Assembly (NCBI RefSeq): GCF_017311165.1
Contig: NZ_CP062973.1
Coordinates: 1,922,001-1,986,000, forward strand
Direction: 5' to 3'
Length of the DNA stretch: 64,000 nucleotides
Source of the DNA: Psychroflexus sp. ALD_RP9
GTDB taxonomy: Bacteria; Bacteroidota; Bacteroidia; Flavobacteriales; Flavobacteriaceae
This document shows, piece by piece, positions 58,661 through 64,000 of this stretch. The notes beneath the pieces were generated by a model. It ran no database searches. It saw nothing but the letters and a program-made list of their open reading frames with translations, and was not told the DNA's origin. The first letter of the stretch is position 1, and every line of letters begins with the position of its first letter. A program made the position numbers and the translations under genes.

Positions 58661-59341
58661 TTAAAGTAATACAATTATTCCTACAATGGCTGATAATGTT
58701 GTCGCAACTCCTATAACAATTTCTCCATTAGTTGCACCACCATCGCCTGGTGCTTCTGTATTCCACCATTCTGCGATTGTATCTACTAACCAATTTAGGT
58801 GGCATCCTACTTGATACCATTTACAACCACCCTTGAAATTAAAATTATCATCATAATCATTCTCAAGACCAAATAAATTTTTGGAAATTGTTTCTAAATC
58901 ACTTGAAGTTATATTAGTAATCTTTTTGTTATTGATAGCATTATCATAAGCAAATGCTGCAATAAGAGCATCAACAAGAGCTTTTCCTTCAATATCATTA
59001 TTGCTTGCATTGCTAATGATGTAATTATATGCTTGTCTCAACAATGTCTCACCTTCAGGCTTCATATTTTTTAATCCGTTTTCAGGATCTAATTCATCTT
59101 TTAAATCTTTAAAAGACATATCTTTTTCATAGTATAGTTCAATTTTACTTACAAAATCAACCATAGAGTTTTTCAACTCTTCACTTTGATAAACATCCAC
59201 TGGAAAATCAGTAACTTCTAAATCATCATATCTATTTTTTTCTAAGTTGTTGAAATCTACTTCATTTAATTCATCATTTTCAGTACAAGAGAATGTCAAA
59301 AAAATTAATGATATGTACAGTAAAAAATTTTTAAATTTCAT
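58661..59341 (-). CDS. lipoprotein with C-terminal hydrophobic helix
   Basis: The 226-residue protein has a lipobox signal (SLIFLTFSCTEND), an acidic helical middle, a Cys/Trp-rich segment (GGCKWYQVGCHLNWLVDT) and a final transmembrane-like helix (VIGVATTLSAIVGIIVLL). The C-terminal helix plus Cys motif is unusual for a lipoprotein. Family unknown. Codon use looks like its neighbours. Confidence 0.65.
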   Translation of the reverse strand: MKFKNFLLYISLIFLTFSCTENDELNEVDFNNLEKNRYDDLEVTDFPVDVYQSEELKNSMVDFVSKIELYYEKDMSFKDLKDELDPENGLKNMKPEGETLLRQAYNYIISNASNNDIEGKALVDALIAAFAYDNAINNKKITNITSSDLETISKNLFGLENDYDDNFNFKGGCKWYQVGCHLNWLVDTIAEWWNTEAPGDGGATNGEIVIGVATTLSAIVGIIVLL

Positions 59342-60040
59342 AATTTTATATTTAATGATTGATAATAGATTTTAAGACATGACTTGAGTACAATAACTAG
59401 AAAAATAAAGATTTTTAAAAAAAAATGGAGACATTTTAAGATTATTTTTTATTGAATTCAGATATTAACTTATCATGAATTAAATAAACAGAAATACTTA
59501 GACATATATTAATGGTTGTTAAAATCATATTTACAAAACAACGAAATTGCAACAATATGTATCTCTAATGGCGTGGTTCAGGAGATAAAACTAAAAGTTT
59601 AGAAATTATTTTCTACTTTACGATTGAAAAAATAAGGGTAGTGTTTCCTTGGAAGCCACTCAAAAATACAAAGGACGTTGAGACAAGCCCAAGCGGTGAA
59701 GTTTATTTTATATTCTGTCGTGTGTTTTTATCGGAAGAGTCAATTCAACGCAACAATTTTCAATCAACTATTTTCTATTATTAAACCAAAAATTGAATTT
59801 GAGCGAAATTTTCGATTGGTCACCAAAATTCAATCAATCAGTTCAGAATTTATTTGGTTATTTCAATTTCGGTATTTAGCGAGATTTTCGATTAAAAGCC
59901 AAAACTTGGGCTTGGCTCCTACTTTCAGATTTTAATTCCACGCAATTTTTTCTACTCAGTTGAATTTTTGTTATTCAGCTTGTTGAAATCTCGCAATTTG
60001 ATACTATTTCAAATCTCTAATTTTAATTCAATCTTGCACA
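59342..60040. other. non-coding part of cassette H17-H18
   Basis: About 700 bp without a convincing gene. An AT-rich stretch directly upstream of the lipoprotein gene may hold its promoter. The rest (59.57-60.03 kb) has GAGCGAAATTTTCGATTGG- and AGCGAGATTTTCGATT-like repeated pieces, distinct from the N cassettes. This cassette may carry its own promoter, unlike most others. Confidence 0.45.
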
Positions 60041-60164
60041 CAACGGTCTTGTGTATGGCTCGTTGCGGGAAATCAGCTATGATTTTCCGCCGTAACCGAA
60101 AGATAGCAAATTGCAATGAATTCCGATTAAGGAATTCAGCCGCAATGAGCTATACACGTTGTTG
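60041..60164 (-). repeat. cassette site H18
   Basis: CAAC-GGTCTT-GTGTATGG at the left, GCTATACAC-GTT-GTTG at the right; body nearly the same as H21. The right core TTGCCAGTA pairs with H19's TACTGGCAA. Confidence 0.85.
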
Positions 60165-60178
60165 CCAGTAGTACTTTT

Positions 60179-61267
60179 TTATTCACGTCTTGCTTGATTA
60201 AATCCACTAATTTCCGCAATAGCTTGGAAAACATCATCTTGGTCAGACTTTTTATTCCAACCTTTTTGAGTTAATTCAGCTCTAACTTCGCTTTCCGATT
60301 TTTCCATTTCGAAAAGGTAAATTGTGTACTCAAGTACTTTGTCTGGAATTTTTTCAATGATATTTTTTGCGGAAGAAATTGCCACTTTACTAATTGCTAA
60401 AAAATATGGAAACACGATTTGAAAAATCCAACTTAGGATTAGACCAATCCAACCTGTATTTAAACTCTTAATTGTTAAACCATTTTCAATTCGGATTTTC
60501 ATAAACTCAAAAAATCCAAGGTCAGAAATATTGTTTTCCGAAATGATTAGTTGGTATTGAGTAAATTGACTCGTGAAAAACATTACAACCATTATTCCGC
60601 CGACCATAAGTTGAATTGGACGAAATTCTATAAAGTTTGTTGCTTTTATAACTTGACTGAATAGATAACCAATTCCAAAACCAATTCCGAGTTCATAAAC
60701 ACCGATGAAATATGTAAAATTAACAGTAAGAAAGGCAATGATTGCTCCAAACAAAATTGCAATTACAAGACCTCCAATTATTGAAAGTGCCAAATTGGGA
60801 TTTCCAGTTGCTTTTGGTTTCGGCAATTCTGATGGAATTTCATAATCTGCCCAACTATTTTCTTTTTCGTATTCAGATTCTAACTCTTTTAGTTTTCCAC
60901 TTTGCTGATATTCTGTCGCTAACTTTTGAAAAAGCGCAATAAATAAGCCTGTTCTTTTAGAGTTTTTTCCAAAATCAATGAAATTTCCCTCTATTGTTTT
61001 GCTATGTACTTCTATTCGTCCAGATGCACTTTTCGTAACTGTTATTTTTCCGGTTAGTTTATTCATATCTCCTTTTCTTTTTGCTTCAACAGATTTTTTG
61101 TCACGATAAACAATTGGCCATTCCAGTTTTTCAAAGACTTCGATAGTTAAAGGAATTATTTGATTGTCTTCAATTTCTGTTTTGAACGATTCAGAGTATT
61201 CAGGCTTGTATTTGAAGCTGTATTTTCTCTTAATAGTAGATTGTAGGTTCTCGTATTCTATGTTCAT
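60179..61267 (-). CDS. multi-pass membrane protein of unknown function
   Basis: The 362-residue protein has a soluble N-terminal half (YKPEYSESFKTEIEDNQIIP) with a conserved-looking KITVTKSASGRIEVHSK segment. Four or so transmembrane helices follow (LALSIIGGLVIAILFGAIIA and others), then a helical C-terminal tail (AELTQKGWNKKSDQDDVF). Function unknown. Sole gene of cassette H18-H19. Confidence 0.65.
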   Translation of the reverse strand: MNIEYENLQSTIKRKYSFKYKPEYSESFKTEIEDNQIIPLTIEVFEKLEWPIVYRDKKSVEAKRKGDMNKLTGKITVTKSASGRIEVHSKTIEGNFIDFGKNSKRTGLFIALFQKLATEYQQSGKLKELESEYEKENSWADYEIPSELPKPKATGNPNLALSIIGGLVIAILFGAIIAFLTVNFTYFIGVYELGIGFGIGYLFSQVIKATNFIEFRPIQLMVGGIMVVMFFTSQFTQYQLIISENNISDLGFFEFMKIRIENGLTIKSLNTGWIGLILSWIFQIVFPYFLAISKVAISSAKNIIEKIPDKVLEYTIYLFEMEKSESEVRAELTQKGWNKKSDQDDVFQAIAEISGFNQARRE

Positions 61268-61281
61268 TTCGGTATTACTGG

Positions 61282-61410
61282 CAACGGTCTTGGCTATGAT
61301 GTCGTTGCGGAATCATCCGTTAGGATTATTCCGCTTGGAAACGAAATTACACTTTTAACTGGAATTTTCAGCAGAAAATTCCAAACCGCAATGCATTATA
61401 GCCGTTGTTA
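61282..61410 (-). repeat. cassette site H19
   Basis: CAAC-GGTCTT-GGCTATG at the left, ATTATAGCC-GTT-GTTA at the right; H3 family. The right core TTACCAATA pairs with H20's TATTGGTAA. Confidence 0.85.
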
Positions 61411-61807
61411 CCAATAGGTTTTATATTGAGTTTGAGTTCATTTTTTCGTTCTGCTATTCAATTCAGTCGAGTAGAGCAGAAGTTTTGCTATATAAATCTA
61501 TAATCAAAAAATCTGTTTTTAAGAGTGAATTCATCCGTTTTCAAGCTTGCTAAAATTCCGCTGTGTTGATTTTCCGCGTTTTGTTATTCCGCGTTTTGAT
61601 TTTCAAATTCAGATAGCTGCTCAAAGCTCAACCAAAAAAATCAATTCCATTTGTTTTCAAACCAATTCAGTTTTCAGAGTTTGAGTGATAACATCCAATT
61701 TTTAAAGATTAATTAATTTTTTCAATATTATCAGAGTCAATTCCAATTCTTAGAATTATCTAAATATGAATTTTATCTCTAAAAAATCTTTGAAATCAAC
61801 TTATTGG
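61411..61807. repeat. gene-less cassette N6 (family B)
   Basis: About 397 bp, nearly a copy of N5 with the same core bases. No ORF conserved between copies. Confidence 0.7.
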
Positions 61808-61934
61808 TAACGGTCTCGGTTATCGCCAGTTGGCGGAGTAGGGGACGCGGAATTGTCGGCTTAGTATTGGTTCGTTGGTCAAGTTAATTATTTTCTTACT
61901 AACGGTGCCGCTTATTGGCGATGAACCGTTGTTA
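61808..61934 (-). repeat. cassette site H20, distinct body
   Basis: TAAC-GGTCTC-GGTTATCGCC at the left, GGCGATGAACC-GTT-GTTA at the right. The inner sequence is unlike the other families. The right core TTAGCAGC pairs with H21's GCTGCTAA. Confidence 0.8.
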
Positions 61935-61941
61935 GCAGCTT

Positions 61942-62733
61942 TTATTTGCACGCGGATTTAAATTGTCTGCCGTATTCGTTGACGTAGAAAATACTTTCTG
62001 TTCCGCCTAATTCTAATTCCTGGTTTTGATGCATACTTTTCCATAGGTTGAGGGTATTTTGCAAAAATGGGGAATTTCTTATTTGATCATAACCATCTTT
62101 TCCAGCAGTTCTATCATACATTAACTCAATCAAACCGAATTTGCTTAGTCTTATAAAGCTTGCTGATACATCTGATTCTGAGTAATTTTCAATTTTCCAT
62201 CCTGCGTACCATTCTGGTAAAGCATTTGAGAAAAACTTACCTTGTCCTTTGATCGCAATTCTGGGATTTAATATTTTCTGATAGTTACTACCACCTTGTG
62301 CAACTTTATCAAACACTTTAGCATCTAAAGAATTCATTTGTTTAATTAATTCTACAAAAGATGGATGCACCATATTCTTTTTTCTGTCGTCCATTGAATT
62401 GCCCAGCAAATTCAAATACATTTCTCTTAATGTTTCATTTTGCGCAGTATATCGCAAGGCTTCAATTGCTGGAACGGCAATTTCTGGTTCTGGTGATTTT
62501 CTATTTTTTTCAGGTATATTTTCTAATCTTTTCTGAACTCCTTCTTCAATCATTTTCTCAATTTGTTCCCAACCCCATAACATACCTCTAATTGGTGAAA
62601 GGAGAGCTTTAACGGTTCTTCCTGCTACACTTCCAACTTCTTGAGCTGCTGGTTTTGCTATGTCTTTATAAATTTCAGGAGTTATCGCTTTTGCTTCTGA
62701 AATTATTTCTTTAGATGATTCCGGATCTATCAT
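61942..62733 (-). CDS. DUF4393 / Abi-alpha-like protein
   Basis: The 263-residue protein matches the DUF4393 (Abi-alpha) pattern: IAKPAAQEVGSVAGRTVKALLSPIRGMLWG near the N-terminus, then PEIAVPAIEALRYTAQNETLREMYLNLLG. The family is linked to abortive phage infection. There is no signal peptide. Sole gene of cassette H20-H21. Confidence 0.75.
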   Translation of the reverse strand: MIDPESSKEIISEAKAITPEIYKDIAKPAAQEVGSVAGRTVKALLSPIRGMLWGWEQIEKMIEEGVQKRLENIPEKNRKSPEPEIAVPAIEALRYTAQNETLREMYLNLLGNSMDDRKKNMVHPSFVELIKQMNSLDAKVFDKVAQGGSNYQKILNPRIAIKGQGKFFSNALPEWYAGWKIENYSESDVSASFIRLSKFGLIELMYDRTAGKDGYDQIRNSPFLQNTLNLWKSMHQNQELELGGTESIFYVNEYGRQFKSACK

Positions 62734-62858
62734 TATATTATTATTTATGTGAGAATATAATTATCAAACTTTCGCAATTTATTAATATCTGATAATCTTT
62801 AATTTAGAAGTTTATCAAAGTTAATAACAAGAAACTAACTTTGTCAAATAATTGCTGC

Positions 62859-62982
62859 TAACGGTTTTGTGTATGGGCTCGTTGCGGAAAATCAGCTATG
62901 ATTTTCCGCCGTAACCGAAAGATAGCAAATTGCAATGAATTCCGATTAGGAATTCAGCCGCAATGAACTATACACGTTGTTG
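62859..62982 (-). repeat. cassette site H21
   Basis: TAAC-GGTTTT-GTGTATGG at the left, ACTATACAC-GTT-GTTG at the right; same family as H18. The right core TTGTGCGT pairs with H22's ACGCACAA. The stop codon of the next gene lies inside it. Confidence 0.85.
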
Positions 62983-63450
62983 TGCGTTCGTTTTTATTTT
63001 TTTCATTTTTTTTTCAAACACCATATTGTCAATTCCTTTAATTTTTACTCTTAAGATTATATCATCACCTTTTTGTTCAAATTTGAAATTGTATCTGTGT
63101 TGATGTCTTCTGCTTGTCTTAAATTGTCGGAATGTTAAATAGTATTTGTTGTTATATGTAACAAGAAAATCATTTTCTCCATATTCATTAATAATGTCGC
63201 TTTGCTTTTTTCCGTTAAAGATTTCAGTGTAATTCTTTTTGTTAGCAAATATTTCAACTTCATTTGTTGTGAAGATTGATTTTGCGCTAATTCCGAATTC
63301 AATTTTCACTTTTTCTTTGGTCAGTGGACTTTCGGTTTCCACACTAACAATGTTAGAATTCCATAACATCAAAAAATCATTATTCAGTTTCAGAACTATT
63401 AAAAGTCCGATGATTAGAATTCCGATTATTATTAATGTCTTTTTGTTCAA
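62968..63450 (-). CDS. single-pass membrane protein
   Basis: I prefer TTG 63450 (reading M/LNKKTLIIIGILIIGLLIV) because the ATG at 63489 lies inside site H22. The 160-residue product has one N-terminal membrane helix and a beta-rich periplasmic part (KVKIEFGISAKSIFTTNEVE). Its last residues (NAQQRV) and stop come from site H21. Family unknown. Confidence 0.55.
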   Translation of the reverse strand: MNKKTLIIIGILIIGLLIVLKLNNDFLMLWNSNIVSVETESPLTKEKVKIEFGISAKSIFTTNEVEIFANKKNYTEIFNGKKQSDIINEYGENDFLVTYNNKYYLTFRQFKTSRRHQHRYNFKFEQKGDDIILRVKIKGIDNMVFEKKMKKIKTNAQQRV

Positions 63451-63476
63451 AGTATTGAGGTTTTCGAAATGACGCA

Positions 63477-63600
63477 CAACGGTCTGCATATGGCTTGTGG
63501 CGGTTTCGAAGCACTTTCCTGTCCACCGAAACTAAACCTGGCTACGGAGCGAAAGCCTTGCTGGCAGCCGTTTACCCGCCATAAGCTATATGCGTTGTTG
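63477..63600 (-). repeat. cassette site H22
   Basis: CAAC-GGTCT-GCATATGGCTTGTGGCGG at the left, CCGCCATAAGCTATATGC-GTT-GTTG at the right. Inner part GC-richer than the others. The next cassette (core TTGTGGTG) runs off the window. Confidence 0.8.
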
Positions 63601-64000
63601 TGGTGTCGTTTTTTTATTTATTGCTTCAATTTCTATTGTTTCAATTCGTCCTAAAATTCCAATCCTTATTAAAAGTCCGATTATCAGAAAAATTGGAAAT
63701 AATATCAATGCTAAACATCCGTAATTCGAACTCCAATAGGTGAATTTATGTCCTTTGAGATTTGGTCGGTCGAAAACAATGGATTTATAATGTTTTCCAA
63801 ACAGATAAATATCCTTGCTTGACCAACCCGTTTCGAATACAGAGTCCAGAAATTTGTCAACTTTCTCTTTATTCTCATCGTTGAATTCAACGTCTCCAAA
63901 CTCGCCTGACCAACCTTCTGTCTTTTTATTCCAATATTGAATGTCGGATACTTTTTTCCATTCGTCATCTGGCCAAATAAAACTCACAATTGTTCCTGTC
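63586..64000 (-). CDS. membrane protein, start probably beyond the window
   Basis: The frame is open to the right edge (TGTIVSFIWPDDEWKKVSD). A GTG at 63987 could start it, but the sequence before it also looks coding. It has one or two hydrophobic helices (CLALILFPIFLIIGLLI). Its last residues (TTPQQRI) and stop lie in site H22. Family unknown. Confidence 0.55.
   Translation of the reverse strand, partial: TGTIVSFIWPDDEWKKVSDIQYWNKKTEGWSGEFGDVEFNDENKEKVDKFLDSVFETGWSSKDIYLFGKHYKSIVFDRPNLKGHKFTYWSSNYGCLALILFPIFLIIGLLIRIGILGRIETIEIEAINKKTTPQQRI

Larger units (their letters stand above)
43998..64000 (-). mobile_element. integron-like gene cassette array (continues beyond the window)
   Basis: Twenty-two hairpin sites, H1-H22, divide the region into units each holding zero to two genes, all on the minus strand. 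Each site begins YAAC and ends GTTR. The 5-6 bases outside these are complementary between the two ends of the same unit. This matches cassettes that excise as circles by joining at G^TT. The gene 3' ends face the site they would own, as in integrons. No integrase is in the window. H1 at the left is degenerate and looks like the distal end. Confidence 0.8.

Noticed and set aside
43998..64000. The hairpin repeats as a CRISPR array
   Set aside because: Spacing is hundreds of bases to kilobases, the repeats are about 130 bp and variable, genes lie between them, and no cas genes are present.
43998..64000. The hairpins as MITE- or IS-type elements
   Set aside because: Flanking bases are complementary across the gene rather than duplicated around the hairpin, and all genes share one direction; insertion elements would give direct target duplications next to each hairpin.

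Overview
The window looks like part of a Bacteroidota chromosome, most likely a flavobacterium. The sequence is AT-rich, a secreted protein carries a type IX secretion C-terminal sorting domain (41868-43937), there is a membrane-anchored LytTR regulator, and promoter -7 boxes fit the TAnnTTTG pattern. I recognise no rRNA or tRNA genes.

Layout. (1) 1-7.1 kb is ordinary chromosome, all on the minus strand: small membrane and lipoproteins, a class-C beta-lactamase-like serine hydrolase, an S41 peptidase, a DUF2306-like membrane protein and a LytTR regulator. (2) About 7.2-41.4 kb is a nearly complete Mu-like transposable prophage. At its right end are an S24-type repressor, an operator palindrome, an early operon with a DD35E transposase and a MuB-like ATPase, and many small early genes. 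In the middle a plus-strand block holds terminase, gp36-like, a portal/MuF/toxin fusion, tape measure and gpG-like proteins. On the left a minus-strand block holds protease/scaffold, capsid, sheath, tube, tail chaperones with a GGGAAAG frameshift site, baseplate, fibre and lysis genes. The far-left end, where Mu carries mom, has a thymidylate-synthase-fold enzyme with an Asn-to-Asp specificity change and a DNA adenine methylase interrupted by a stop exactly at the DPPY tyrosine. (3) 41.4-43.9 kb holds the phage border and the T9SS protein gene.

(4) From about 44.0 kb to the right edge (and probably beyond) lies the most striking part: an integron-like gene-cassette array. I count 22 recombination-site-like hairpins, mostly about 125-130 bp. 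They separate 21 cassettes, plus one more running off the right edge. All cassette genes are on the minus strand. Each hairpin starts with YAAC and ends with GTTR, flanked by 5-6 cassette-specific bases. These variable bases are complementary between the two ends of the same cassette in 19 of 21 cases (7-9 bases counted from TTR, one pair with a single mismatch), not between the two ends of one hairpin. That is the signature left by integron-type excision and insertion at G^TT, but the core is longer than the classical GTTRRRY and does not match it. Cassette genes include a PIN-GNAT-EVE protein with an ASCH partner, Fic, AbiGi-like and Abi-alpha (DUF4393)-like proteins, SRPBCC, and many small secreted or membrane proteins. 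Six cassettes carry no gene but a shared sequence of about 400 bp in two mosaic versions. No integrase lies in the window; cassette polarity predicts it to the right.
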